A model generated the notes under the pieces. That model was not told where the DNA came from. It saw only the letters and a program-made list of their open reading frames with translations, and ran no database searches. Shown one piece after another: positions 36,370 through 44,741 of a stretch of 64,000 nucleotides of DNA. How positions within the stretch are numbered: position 1 is the stretch's first letter; every line of letters begins with the position of its first letter. The DNA is from an uncultured Clostridia bacterium (GTDB lineage: Bacteria; Bacillota; Clostridia; Lachnospirales; Anaerotignaceae). The position numbers and the translations under genes are program-made. The stretch is from the NCBI GenBank assembly GCA_944384265.1, contig CALWSR010000017.1:1-64000 (forward strand), in the 5' to 3' direction.

Positions 36370-36426
36370 TACAAAAACCGGCTGCTTTTTAAGCAAATTC
36401 CGCTTAGAAAACAGCCGGTTTTTTAC
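36370..36426 (+). terminator. Terminator of trpS
   Basis: AAAACCGGCTG and CAGCCGGTTTT are the arms of a long hairpin followed by TTTTTT. Confidence 0.85.
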
Positions 36427-36532
36427 TATTTGCAGGCTTTCTTTTACAAACTGCCGCCGTAAATTTCATTTTGCCATATCCCTTTTATTTTGTATAAATT
36501 GGAGTTATATTCCCTTGGCAGCAGTATATTTT

Positions 36533-37393
36533 TTATTCTGTTTGGCGCAAAAAAGAATACTCCAATCCACAAAAGGGCTTTCCATAATATTTATTTTTTT
36601 GCTGCATCAAAAATGACAATGCCTTTTTTTGCTGTGGAAGGGGAATGTGGTGTGTTTTTAAAAGCTGCTGTGTTCTTTCTATGAGATATAAAAATGAAAT
36701 ATCATGGGGCATTTCGCCACATGCCAATCCCACTTCAAAAACAATATAAATGTCATATAAAAGCTCTTTAAATAAAGGAAAACAGACATCCACAGCCATA
36801 TAGATATTTTTTAAATTATAAAATTCTTTTTGAGAAATTGCAAATCCAATGTCGGCCGGAAGACTTTTTAAATAGGCTTCATAGCAGTCATATTTCAATA
36901 TGGCATCAAAAAGCACATAATACATCTCCCTCACCCATTGGGCCATATTTTTTGTGGCTGTCACCTGCCACAATTTTTGTAATATCCACTGCCATTTTAA
37001 AAAATCCTGATGATAAAATTTTAATATTTCTTCCAAACACAAAATCATATAGGCAGCTCTGGCTCTTTTGGAAACGGCAAAAAAGGGATGCTGTTTTTTT
37101 TCATTACAGGCCCGTTTATAGTCTTTTCTTTGTTTTTTAAAATACAAATCCCCTGGAAATATGGTTTTTTTGGTATAATATAGAATATAAAAGCAGCTTA
37201 GCAAAAATAAAATCTGTTCCTTTGCAGTTTTTGTGCCATACGAAGCACCTCTGTAAAACAGTAAAAATGCCGCCCATAACAATATAATTTCCAATACTCC
37301 TTTTTTTATTTTTTTTTTATTGTTCTCCAGCAGCAGCAAAAGAAGACCGGTCATGCCTCCCAGGCAAAGTAATATGATTAAAAAAGCATTCAT
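36533..37393 (-). CDS. Hypothetical membrane-anchored protein
   Basis: The 286-residue product (ATG 37393 after AAGGAGGA; upstream extension rejected) has two N-terminal membrane helices (FLIILLCLGGMTGLLLLLL and VLEIILLWAAFLLFYRGA) and a third near residue 65 (ILFLLSCFYILYY), then a cytoplasmic or external region of ~210 residues rich in Lys, Tyr, Trp and Leu (WQWILQKLWQVTATKNMAQW). I do not recognise the domain. It lies convergent to trpS and divergent to queT. Nothing in the neighbourhood suggests a function. Confidence 0.7.
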   Translation of the reverse strand: MNAFLIILLCLGGMTGLLLLLLENNKKKIKKGVLEIILLWAAFLLFYRGASYGTKTAKEQILFLLSCFYILYYTKKTIFPGDLYFKKQRKDYKRACNEKKQHPFFAVSKRARAAYMILCLEEILKFYHQDFLKWQWILQKLWQVTATKNMAQWVREMYYVLFDAILKYDCYEAYLKSLPADIGFAISQKEFYNLKNIYMAVDVCFPLFKELLYDIYIVFEVGLACGEMPHDISFLYLIERTQQLLKTHHIPLPQQKKALSFLMQQKNKYYGKPFCGLEYSFLRQTE

Positions 37394-37568
37394 ATTGTCG
37401 TTCCTCCTTTTTTCAAAAGAAATCCATTTCAACTATTTTTATCATAACACGGCGTTGCTGTTATAAAAAGACTTGCAAAAAAACAGCAAATCATATATAA
37501 TTAAAAATTGTTTGTATCCATATACAACAAAAGCATACTGCTTTTTACATAAAAAACAAATTACAAAC

Positions 37569-37614
37569 AGAGATGTTCCTTGCATAACCATCTCAAAAAT
37601 AAAAAACAGGGAGG
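37569..37614 (+). promoter_or_regulatory. preQ1-I riboswitch overlapping queT ribosome-binding site
   Basis: Stem P1 is GAGATG (37570-37575) with CATCTC (37589-37594). Its loop TTCCTTGCATAAC contains CCTTG (37578-37582), which can pair (one G-U) with CAGGG (37607-37611) beyond an A-rich tract. This is the H-type pseudoknot of class I preQ1 riboswitches. The CAGGG partner is part of the Shine-Dalgarno GGGAGG, so bound preQ1 would block translation of queT. Confidence 0.8.
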
Positions 37615-37622
37615 AAAACAAT

Positions 37623-38141
37623 ATGAAACAAACAATGGAACTGAACGTAGGAGAAAAAAAGAAAATTACAACAAGGGCCATTGCCTTTACAGGCATTGTG
37701 GCAGCGGCATATGCTGTTACAACCCTTGCCATTGCACCACTAAGCTTTGGAGCAATACAGCTTCGTTTTTCAGAGGTTTTGGTACTGCTGGCATTTATTG
37801 ATGCAGGCTTTGCTCCGGGACTGATATTAGGCTGTATCATAGCAAACGCCTTCAGCCCCATGGGTATGGTAGATGTGGTATTTGGCACGGCCTGCACCAC
37901 AGCAGCATTGATTGGCATTACAAAATCTAAAAATCTGTTTATCGCAACACTTTGGCCAACCATTTGCAACGCCTTTATCGGTGTAGAGTTGTATCTGGTA
38001 TTGGGTATGCCTTTGTTTTTTTCTATGGGTACTGTGGCATTGGGAGAATTTGCCGTTGTAACCTGTATCGGTTATCCTTTGTTTAAAAAAATATTGAGCC
38101 ATGAAAAATTGGTACAACAGTTAAAAATCAAAAGACAGTAA
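37623..38141 (+). CDS. queT: QueT-family preQ1/queuosine precursor transporter (ECF substrate-binding subunit)
   Basis: The 172-residue protein begins at ATG 37623, after GGGAGG. It has about five membrane helices: AIAFTGIVAAAYAVTTLAIA, LRFSEVLVLLAFIDAGFAPG, LILGCIIANAFSPMGMVD (conserved FSPMG in the family), LFIATLWPTICNAFIGVELY, FFSMGTVALGEFAVVTCIGY. This is the QueT S-component of energy-coupling-factor transporters that import queuosine precursors, and its regulation by a preQ1 riboswitch supports it. It needs an ECF A/A'/T module encoded elsewhere. Stop at 38141, followed by element copy 2. Confidence 0.88.
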   Translation: MKQTMELNVGEKKKITTRAIAFTGIVAAAYAVTTLAIAPLSFGAIQLRFSEVLVLLAFIDAGFAPGLILGCIIANAFSPMGMVDVVFGTACTTAALIGITKSKNLFIATLWPTICNAFIGVELYLVLGMPLFFSMGTVALGEFAVVTCIGYPLFKKILSHEKLVQQLKIKRQ

Positions 38142-38150
38142 AAATAGAAA

Positions 38151-38165
38151 GCAGAGAAATACTCT
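38151..38165 (+). repeat. Left direct repeat flanking element copy 2
   Basis: GCAGAGAAATACTCT matches GCAGAAAAATACTCT (38380-38394) in 14 of 15 positions. This copy extends to the palindrome GCAGAG-aaata-CTCTGC, a small hairpin following queT. Confidence 0.7.
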
Positions 38166-38379
38166 GCTTCAAACCATAAAAAACTAGATTTTATATTTTT
38201 TCAAGGACACAGAAGAGGTTGGAAAACGAAGGCTTTTTCAACCAAAATCCCCAGCCGGAATTGATTTCCGGCGGAAAAAAGCAGGAGTTTCGAGGCTTTT
38301 GGCCCATGGAGCTTCTGCTTTATACTTCCGTCTACTCATCAAAAATGAGCCTTTGACCACAGAGCGTCGACACTCTGAA
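38166..38379 (-). mobile_element. Non-coding dispersed element, copy 2 (214 bp)
   Basis: The reverse complement is homologous end to end with 11935-12164: TGGTCAAAGGCTCATTT, AAAGCAGAAGCTCCATGGGC, GGCTGGGGATTTTGGTTG, then TTGAAAAAATATAAAAT. Internal hairpins are conserved. Edges read TTCAGAGTGT and CTTCAAACCA, weak inverted ends. It is inserted between queT and kptA, again in a small hairpin after a gene. No coding capacity. Confidence 0.7.
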
Positions 38380-38394
38380 GCAGAAAAATACTCT
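38380..38394 (+). repeat. Right direct repeat flanking element copy 2
   Basis: GCAGAAAAATACTCT is the partner of 38151-38165. It ends 8 bp before the kptA Shine-Dalgarno (GAGGTG). Confidence 0.7.
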
Positions 38395-38413
38395 TATCAA
38401 ATGAGGTGAAAAA

Positions 38414-38959
38414 ATGCAATCCAAAGAAGATATCCGGCTGGGAAAATTCATCAGCCTTGTACTGCGCCACAATCCCCAGACAATCGGCATTTCACTGGAC
38501 GAACAAGGCTGGGCAGATGTGGGACAGCTGATAGAGGCCATGCAAAGGGCAGGAAAAAACATAGACCAAACAATATTAGAGCGTATTGTGGCAGAAAATG
38601 AAAAACAAAGATATGCTTTCAATGAAAATCATACAAAAATCAGAGCAAATCAAGGGCATTCCATAGCAGTGGATTTGCATCTGGAGCCAAAACAGCCTCC
38701 CAAACTGTTATACCATGGCACAGCCACCCGTTTTTTGAAAAGCATTCAAAAGCAAGGGCTAAAAAAAATGACAAGACAATATGTTCATCTTTCTGATGAA
38801 AAGCAAACGGCCCTATCTGTGGGACAAAGGCATGGAAGCCCTGTGGTGTTAAAGGTATATGCCCACAAAATGTATCAAAAGGGATACCGTTTTTATTTAT
38901 CCCAAAATCATGTATGGCTTTGTGAAGAGGTCCCTTGGGCCTATTTGGAAATCATATAA
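38414..38959 (+). CDS. kptA: RNA 2'-phosphotransferase
   Basis: The 181-residue protein is of the Tpt1/KptA family, which removes a 2'-phosphate from RNA with NAD+, releasing ADP-ribose 1'',2''-cyclic phosphate. N-terminal lobe: LGKFISLVLRHNPQTIGISL and GWADVGQLIEAM; NAD-binding C-lobe: LLYHGTATRFLKSIQKQGL, QYVHLSD and VGQRHGSPVVLKVYA. The conserved Arg-His-Arg-Arg tetrad residues appear as R18 (LRH), H in YHGT, and R in VGQRHG. Bacteria generally lack the fungal tRNA-splicing substrate, so the natural role is uncertain (RNA repair or ADP-ribosyl chemistry). GAGGTG precedes the ATG. Confidence 0.92.
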   Translation: MQSKEDIRLGKFISLVLRHNPQTIGISLDEQGWADVGQLIEAMQRAGKNIDQTILERIVAENEKQRYAFNENHTKIRANQGHSIAVDLHLEPKQPPKLLYHGTATRFLKSIQKQGLKKMTRQYVHLSDEKQTALSVGQRHGSPVVLKVYAHKMYQKGYRFYLSQNHVWLCEEVPWAYLEII

Positions 38960-39500
38960 TATGGCTGCAATTTTTCATTTTAGCGCAATAAAAACCCCAG
39001 CCTATGCATCTTCCTTTTTGATTTATTTTCAATAAGCCATTCAAATAATCCGTCAACAGAAAAGTCTGCATATTCATTGTGTAATAGAAACAGCAAAAAT
39101 TTCATGCTTTTCTTTTTATCATCAAAACCAAATTTCCTCCTGCAAAAGCCTGCGCAATTTTTTTGAATGTGCAGTTTTTCTTTCTGTTCTTGGAGGTTTG
39201 GAAGGACTTTTCATTTCTTTGCTGACTTTCCTTTCTTTTTTCATGCTGACAATATCCTATCCCTACCATTTTAAAACAGTCAAACCAAAAAAAGCTATGC
39301 CACGGCTTTAAAATGTGGCAGATATATTTTTTATGTGCTTTCACATGGTTGTATCAGAATGACACAGCTTCATTGAAAAAGCTGATGATAGAACAAATTA
39401 CATCTCTCCATTCATTTTTATGGTATCACCCTTTATAAAAAATAGCTCTATAAAAATATGTTGTAAAAAACCGCTTCTTTTCAAATGGTAACAAAATATA
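38960..39500. other. Gap with a possible small ORF
   Basis: A minus-strand frame at 38980-39105 would encode MKFLLFLLHNEYADFSVDGL and 21 further residues (41 in all); it has only a weak ribosome-binding site and no recognised family. The rest has no supported feature. Confidence 0.25.
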
Positions 39501-39558
39501 AAAAAGACAATTCCCATTCATAAAGCATTTTCATTCAAAAAAGGAACTGTCTTTTTTT
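39501..39558 (-). terminator. Terminator of AAA+ ATPase gene
   Basis: AAAAAGACAATTCC (39501-39514) and GGAACTGTCTTTTT (39543-39556) form an imperfect but strong stem on the minus strand. Confidence 0.7.
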
Positions 39559-39561
39559 ATA

Positions 39562-40809
39562 TTAATATTGTTCTTTAAATTCTCCTATGGCTGCCGCCAA
39601 ATCCTCACAGGTCAGCACAGATAATCTTTGGCGTTCCTGCTTTTCTTTGGCCGTTTCTGACATAAATGCAGTATCTGCCAGCCAATCCATAAATTTTTCT
39701 GCCGTCACTGCCATGGCATGCTCCAAAAGTCTTCTGGCTTCTCTGCCGTTTCCAAAATTTTCATCCTTTACTCTTTCTTCAAAAAAAGGCAGCAGCACGC
39801 TTTCCCAGCCTTTTTCCAAACGAAATGTAGCATTGTTTGCCAGTGCCTCAAATATTTCCAGCATTTCATTTGCAGAATAGGGTGAAAAATGCACTGTAAA
39901 TGTAATTCTGCTGGCGATACCCGGGTTTTCATCCAAAAAACGCTTCATTTTGTTGTTTTTTTCATGAATATCCCCTCCATAGCCTGCAAATATAATCAAT
40001 TTATCATGGCTATGCTCCTCCACTTCAATACAAAGCTGTGCCAACGCCTCCTGAGAAAAATTGTCCGTTCTTTCCGCCTCATTATAATTGACAAGAGAAT
40101 AGGCCTCATCAATGATGATGATATCATTGTTTTCAAATATTTGATGCACCTTGTCAGAGGTTTGTCCCACATATTTTGCCTTTAACTGGGTACCTGTCAC
40201 ATATGCCATGCTTCCGCCGGAAAGCAGCTCTTCCTCTATCATCATTTCTGCAAAATATTTTGCCGATGTTGTTTTGGCCGTTCCCGGAGGGCCTATAAAT
40301 GCCAGCACCTTGTGTATAGGCGGCGTAGGCAAATGATAGTCCTCTCTTTTTTTGGCAAATTGGTATACAGCGCCCAGCTTGCACAATGTTCTTTTCATTT
40401 CCTCCTGCCCAATGACATTTTGGCAAAGACGGTGGTATGCCGCCGTTTCCTTTGGAGAAACACGCATCATCCTTTGCTTTTGCCGCTGGGGTGTTTGATG
40501 CTGCAAATGATATTTCCCATATTCCAAATAGGCCTTCAAAAATTCATATTCCTGCACAGAAAGCCTTTTTTCAAATTTGTTTCCCACTTCCGAAATGTCT
40601 GCATTTGCCAGCAGCTCCAAAAATTTCAGCCTGTCATTGTTAAATTTTCTCACACCGCTGTCATTGATGATGGCAAAATCAAAGCCCTGATTTTTGTAGA
40701 CGGCATATATTTTTTGTATGGTCAGTTCTGCCTCCTCTGACGGTGTTTTTGAAACATATATTGCGTTTTCAAAAGAACGCTGTTCCAGTTCCTTTTGTTT
40801 TTTTTCATC
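39562..40809 (-). CDS. CbxX/CfqX-type AAA+ ATPase
   Basis: The 415-residue protein (ATG 40809 after GGAAGGAAT) has a ~130-residue N-terminal domain and one AAA+ module: Walker A in FIGPPGTAKTTSAKYFAEMM, the pore-loop region YVTGTQLKAKYVGQTSDKVH, Walker B in DIIIIDEAYSLVNYNE, sensor 1 in LIIFAGYGGDIHEKN, and the arginine-finger region FLDENPGIASRITFTVHF. It resembles the CbxX/SpoVK family, which remodels protein assemblies; homologues act in sporulation, Rubisco activation and type VII secretion. No partner gene is adjacent. An AAA+ protein is a usual eCIS component, but this gene is far from the tail locus and of a different type, so I do not link them. Confidence 0.85.
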   Translation of the reverse strand, partial: DEKKQKELEQRSFENAIYVSKTPSEEAELTIQKIYAVYKNQGFDFAIINDSGVRKFNNDRLKFLELLANADISEVGNKFEKRLSVQEYEFLKAYLEYGKYHLQHQTPQRQKQRMMRVSPKETAAYHRLCQNVIGQEEMKRTLCKLGAVYQFAKKREDYHLPTPPIHKVLAFIGPPGTAKTTSAKYFAEMMIEEELLSGGSMAYVTGTQLKAKYVGQTSDKVHQIFENNDIIIIDEAYSLVNYNEAERTDNFSQEALAQLCIEVEEHSHDKLIIFAGYGGDIHEKNNKMKRFLDENPGIASRITFTVHFSPYSANEMLEIFEALANNATFRLEKGWESVLLPFFEERVKDENFGNGREARRLLEHAMAVTAEKFMDWLADTAFMSETAKEKQERQRLSVLTCEDLAAAIGEFKEQY

Positions 40810-41098
40810 CATAAATACATTCCTTCCTTGCATACAAAACCATATTTTTATTTGTAAAATAGTATTTTCCTTTTTTTCATAAATGCAGAAAACTGCTCTT
40901 TTTTTCCATTTTTTCTGTTTTGAAGCATTCTCATTACCCCATCACAGCTTTTTTGAGATATGGGCCTTTTATACCAGTGGCCTATTTCTGTTGCAGCCAT
41001 ATTTCATTTGTACCATTTTTACAAATATTTTTCAATGCTTTTTTTATTTTACATCACATACAAATTCTTTTATATTGTTTTTTTGCTGTTTATGATTT

Positions 41099-41398
41099 TT
41101 ATGGTTTTTCTTTTCTGATGACAACTGCTTTTGCGGCTTCTATGATTTCTTTTTGTGCATAGGGAAACAATATCAATATGATTTGCCCTTCCTCTGCCAC
41201 AGCGTGTTTTGTTCTGTATCTTCCAAACCAATCTATATCCAATATATGGGTTGTTAATAAAACATGATTTTTTTCATCTATAACAGATACCCTTGCCGTA
41301 TCCCATATTTTTCCTTTTTGTATTTTCCCTCCCACTGCAACACCTCTTTTGGGACTACAAAAACATTTTTCTATTTCAAAATAAAAAAGCTCTGTCAT
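41099..41398 (-). CDS. Stand-alone translation-factor domain-2-like beta-barrel protein
   Basis: The 99-residue protein starts at MTELFYFEIEK, after GGGGTGG. FEIEKCFCSPKRGVAVGGKI then QKGKIWDTARVSVIDEKNHV and a final hydrophobic strand QIILILF match the pattern of domain 2 of EF-Tu/IF2-like GTPases (F-I-E-x-F-x-x-x-GRG-V-x-G-x-I-x-x-G-x-I). No GTPase domain is present. Small proteins of this fold occur in Firmicutes and Bacteroidetes with unknown function. Identification is from pattern alone. It is a single gene, divergent from the AAA+ ATPase gap. Confidence 0.6.
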   Translation of the reverse strand: MTELFYFEIEKCFCSPKRGVAVGGKIQKGKIWDTARVSVIDEKNHVLLTTHILDIDWFGRYRTKHAVAEEGQIILILFPYAQKEIIEAAKAVVIRKEKP

Positions 41399-41496
41399 AA
41401 AACCACCCCATGATAAAACATCAAACACATCATAATTGATTTTATAAAATACATAACGATTCTATATCCATTCTTTTTCATCATACAATATTTTGC

Positions 41497-41532
41497 ACAA
41501 ATCCCCATCTTTTTAAAGATGGGGATTGTTTG
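41497..41532 (-). terminator. Terminator of GHL10-type glycosidase gene
   Basis: AATCCCCATCTTT and AAAGATGGGGATT form a perfect 13-bp stem with a 2-nt loop. It could also function for the plus strand. Confidence 0.75.
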
Positions 41533-41604
41533 TAATGGATTTGTTTTATGGTTTTCAAAATCTATTTTGAAGCAGATACTTCCCACTGCTGCGGCAAATT
41601 ATTT

Positions 41605-43299
41605 TTATTCTGTATAGCCTATTGCAGTATCCAGGGCAATGGTTTGGGTATCCTCCTGCCATGTCACGCCAAAATCAATGGCCTCTCCCAAATCTCTCAG
41701 TTTAAAATAAGTATTGCCATCAATATTATAAGCAGTCAAGTCTGCTGCCACACCATCAAAATACAGCATCCCCTCAGAAATCACTGCTTTTTTGGTTTCT
41801 CCGCTGCCCCCTTGCAGTTCTCCTCCTGCCACAGTATAAGGCGTATTTGTCACCACATTGATGGCTCTTACAGCTTCATCCCAAAGTGTGTCGAACTGTT
41901 TTTGCGTACCATTGAGTGCCATTGCCACATCTCTCAGTTTAAAATAAGTGTAATCCTCTATGACATAGGCATCAAATGCCACTTCTTTTCCATCTATCAG
42001 CACCTTTGTGGCAGAAGCAAAGGCATCTGCCTCTTGTGCAACAAAGGTCACAGGAGCGTCTTGTATATTGTTTTTTGGCGGTGTTTCTGGTTGCTCTGGT
42101 GTAGTCTGCTCAGGAGCCGTTTCCGGTGGTGTTGGTATCATTTCCCCTGTATTATCCTTTTGGGCATAATAATTCATGACAGAAACCTTGCAGTTTTGTC
42201 TGTTTTCCAGCAAATCCCGCAGGCTGAAATAAAAGCTGCCCTGCACACCATATTTTTCATTTATCAAAAGCTCTTCTCCAATTTCAGCCGCCACATCATC
42301 TTTATAAATGCCCTGTCCTATGTACAAATCCACATCAGTGCCTTTTACTTCATTGCTCCACCAATCCACCAATGTTTCATAATCTGCCGCCGCTGTACCC
42401 CTTGCCCAATAAATTTGAGGCACAATATAATCCACATAGCCATTTTGAATCCATGTTCTTACATCTCCATACACACTGTAATAGCCTTCTGCTCCCTTTG
42501 TAGCAGAGCCTGTGGCGTCAGAAGTATTGTTTTTCCAAATACCCATGGGGCTGATGCCAAACACCACATCCGGCTTTATACTATGTACTGTTTCATGGAC
42601 ACGGCGAATCATATCATTGACATGGGCTCTTCTTTGGTTTGCCTCCGGACCGTCGGCGGTTTCTCCCTCACTGAGGGGATAATTATTGGGATAAAAATAA
42701 TCATCAAAATGAATGGCATCCACATCATAATTTTGCACAATTTCTGCCACAGAATCACAAATATGCTGTTTTACCGCCTCATTAGAGGGGTCATAATACA
42801 AAGCATTGTTATAAGTAATCACCCATTCCGGATGCAGCCTTGCAGGATGGTTTTCTGCCAAAGCATTCATATCAGTGCCGCTTGTTGTAATGCGGTAAGG
42901 GTTCATCCATGCATGAAACTCCAAATCCCTTTCATGGGCCTGCTCAATCATAAATGCCATAGGGTCATAGCCGGGATTTTGCCCCTGTGTGCCTGTCAAT
43001 ATTTCTGACCAGGGATTGATTTGAGATGCATAAAATGCGTCTGCTTTGGGGCGCACCTGCACCACAACTGTGTTCAACCCCATATTTTTAATTTCATCCA
43101 ATTTTGTCATAAACTCCTGTTTTTGTTTTTCTGCATCATTTCTCACAGAGGGATAATCTGCACTATATACTGTGGAAATCCAAACGGCTCTCATATCATC
43201 GGATTTTTTCAAAGCCTCTGCTTTTTGCGGCATAAAAGCGCAGGCACTCAACAAAGTGATGCTCAATAAAGCAGAAAGCCATTTTTTTACTTTTTTCAT
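41605..43299 (-). CDS. GHL10-type peptidoglycan glycosidase-like lipoprotein with stalk domain
   Basis: Read from MKKVKKW (ATG 43299) as a 564-residue secreted protein. The N-terminus is a lipoprotein-like signal (LSALLSITLLSACAFMP, lipobox LSAC). Residues ~35-370 are a GHL10/DUF187 domain: MRAVWISTVYSADYP, VVVQVRPKADAFYASQINPW and FHAWMNPYRI, with catalytic-region AIHFDDYFYPN, and VDYIVPQIYWARG. E. coli DigH, a member, cleaves denuded glycan strands at division. A Pro/Thr/Glu linker follows (residues ~385-415), then two copies of a copper-amine-oxidase-N-like stalk motif (YTYFKLRDVAMAL and NTYFKLRDLGEAI). No partner gene adjacent. Confidence 0.88.
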   Translation of the reverse strand: MKKVKKWLSALLSITLLSACAFMPQKAEALKKSDDMRAVWISTVYSADYPSVRNDAEKQKQEFMTKLDEIKNMGLNTVVVQVRPKADAFYASQINPWSEILTGTQGQNPGYDPMAFMIEQAHERDLEFHAWMNPYRITTSGTDMNALAENHPARLHPEWVITYNNALYYDPSNEAVKQHICDSVAEIVQNYDVDAIHFDDYFYPNNYPLSEGETADGPEANQRRAHVNDMIRRVHETVHSIKPDVVFGISPMGIWKNNTSDATGSATKGAEGYYSVYGDVRTWIQNGYVDYIVPQIYWARGTAAADYETLVDWWSNEVKGTDVDLYIGQGIYKDDVAAEIGEELLINEKYGVQGSFYFSLRDLLENRQNCKVSVMNYYAQKDNTGEMIPTPPETAPEQTTPEQPETPPKNNIQDAPVTFVAQEADAFASATKVLIDGKEVAFDAYVIEDYTYFKLRDVAMALNGTQKQFDTLWDEAVRAINVVTNTPYTVAGGELQGGSGETKKAVISEGMLYFDGVAADLTAYNIDGNTYFKLRDLGEAIDFGVTWQEDTQTIALDTAIGYTE

Positions 43300-43477
43300 A
43301 CACACAATCCTTTCTTTTGCTATTAAAATTTTTTATATTTTTTATTATAGCATGATTTTTGGCTGCTGTCTTTACCATTTTACGACAATAATCTGTTGAA
43401 AAATATTGCATATTCTTGTATGATATATAAATGGAAAATGTTGTCATTTATATATCAATCAAAAGAGGTGACCTTTT

Positions 43478-44731
43478 ATGGAATATGGGCTGATAGGAGA
43501 AAAATTGGGACACAGCTTTTCTAAAATCATACATGAAAAGCTGGCAGATTATACATATGACATACATCCTGTTGCAAAAGAGGATTTGGATGCTTTTATG
43601 AAAGAAAAAAGCTTTCGTGCCATCAATGTAACAATCCCCTATAAAATAGATGTAATGCCTTATTTGGACCACATAGATATGAAAGCAAAGGCTGTTGGCT
43701 CTGTCAACACCATTGTCAACCGAAACGGCAAATTATATGGCTACAATACAGATTTTGGAGGCTTTCACTATCTTTTGGAGCATAATCATATTTTGGTAAA
43801 AGGAAAAAAAGTCATTGTTTTAGGCAAGGGAGGGGCCAGCAAAGCTGTCATTGCAGTTTTAAAGCATTTGAAAGCCAGAGAAATCATTGTTGTTTATTAC
43901 AAAGAAAGCCCGGATACCCTCACATATGAACAATGTAAAAAGCTGCACAGCGATGCAGATGTCATCATCAACACAACGCCTGTGGGTATGTATCCTCATA
44001 TAGAGGATTGTCCCATTGATTTAAAGCCCTACACACAATGCAATGCTGTTGTGGATATTATATATAATCCTATTAAAACAAAATTTCTTTTAGAAGGGGA
44101 AAAATATGATATGACAGCCGTAGGTGGATTAGAAATGTTGATAGCACAGGCAAAATATGCCTCAGAAATTTTTTTGGATACTGAAATAGAGGAGCAAAAA
44201 ATAGAACAGCTTCATAAACAGCTGCTTTTGCAGCAGGGCAATGTGGTGCTGATTGGTATGCCAAGCTGCGGCAAAACCACCATAGGAAAAGAATTGGCAG
44301 TGCAGCTTCAAAAACAGTTTGTAGACATAGATGAAGAAATTGTTTTCAAAATAGGTATGCCCATTGCCGACTATTTTCAAAAATATGGCGAAGACGCTTT
44401 TCGTGACAGAGAGGAGGAGGTCATAAAAGAATTTTCTGCAAAAAACAATTTGGTCATTTCCACAGGAGGCGGCTGTGTCAAACGGGAACAAAACATGATG
44501 TATCTGGCCATGAATGGCTCTATTATATTTATACAAAGAGATTTGTCAAAGCTTGTCATTGGTGAAGGCAGACCCCTTTCCTGCAGTACAGCGGCATTGC
44601 AGCAAATGTATCAGCAAAGACTGCCTTTATACCGCCGTTACAGCCACAGAACCATTGAAAATAACACAAGTACGGAAAGGGCCATAGAAAGTGTCAAAAT
44701 TGCTTATCGAGATATATTAGGACTGAAATAA
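43478..44731 (+). CDS. aroE/aroK: Shikimate dehydrogenase-shikimate kinase fusion
   Basis: The 417-residue protein joins two consecutive shikimate-pathway enzymes. Residues ~1-245 are shikimate dehydrogenase: GLIGEKLGHSFSKIIHEKLA, AINVTIPYKIDVMPYLD (catalytic Lys), GSVNTIV, YNTDFGG and LGKGGASKAVIAVL (NADP-binding), ADVIINTTPVGMYP. Residues ~250-417 are shikimate kinase: VLIGMPSCGKTTIGKEL (Walker A), DIDEEI, FRDREEEVI, STGGGCVKR. The fusion has no linker to speak of (LHKQLLLQQGN). Separate AroE and AroK are the norm; the fusion would channel shikimate. AGAGGTG precedes ATG, and a GNAT gene starts 10 bp after its stop. Confidence 0.93.
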   Translation: MEYGLIGEKLGHSFSKIIHEKLADYTYDIHPVAKEDLDAFMKEKSFRAINVTIPYKIDVMPYLDHIDMKAKAVGSVNTIVNRNGKLYGYNTDFGGFHYLLEHNHILVKGKKVIVLGKGGASKAVIAVLKHLKAREIIVVYYKESPDTLTYEQCKKLHSDADVIINTTPVGMYPHIEDCPIDLKPYTQCNAVVDIIYNPIKTKFLLEGEKYDMTAVGGLEMLIAQAKYASEIFLDTEIEEQKIEQLHKQLLLQQGNVVLIGMPSCGKTTIGKELAVQLQKQFVDIDEEIVFKIGMPIADYFQKYGEDAFRDREEEVIKEFSAKNNLVISTGGGCVKREQNMMYLAMNGSIIFIQRDLSKLVIGEGRPLSCSTAALQQMYQQRLPLYRRYSHRTIENNTSTERAIESVKIAYRDILGLK

Positions 44732-44741
44732 GGAGGAAAAT

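Noticed and set aside
39562..40809. AAA+ ATPase as part of the contractile injection system
   Set aside because: It is CbxX-type and 34 kb from the locus, with no tail genes nearby.
41548..43008. 486-codon plus-strand frame
   Set aside because: Antisense to the GHL10-type glycosidase; Cys/His/Ile-rich translation without motifs.
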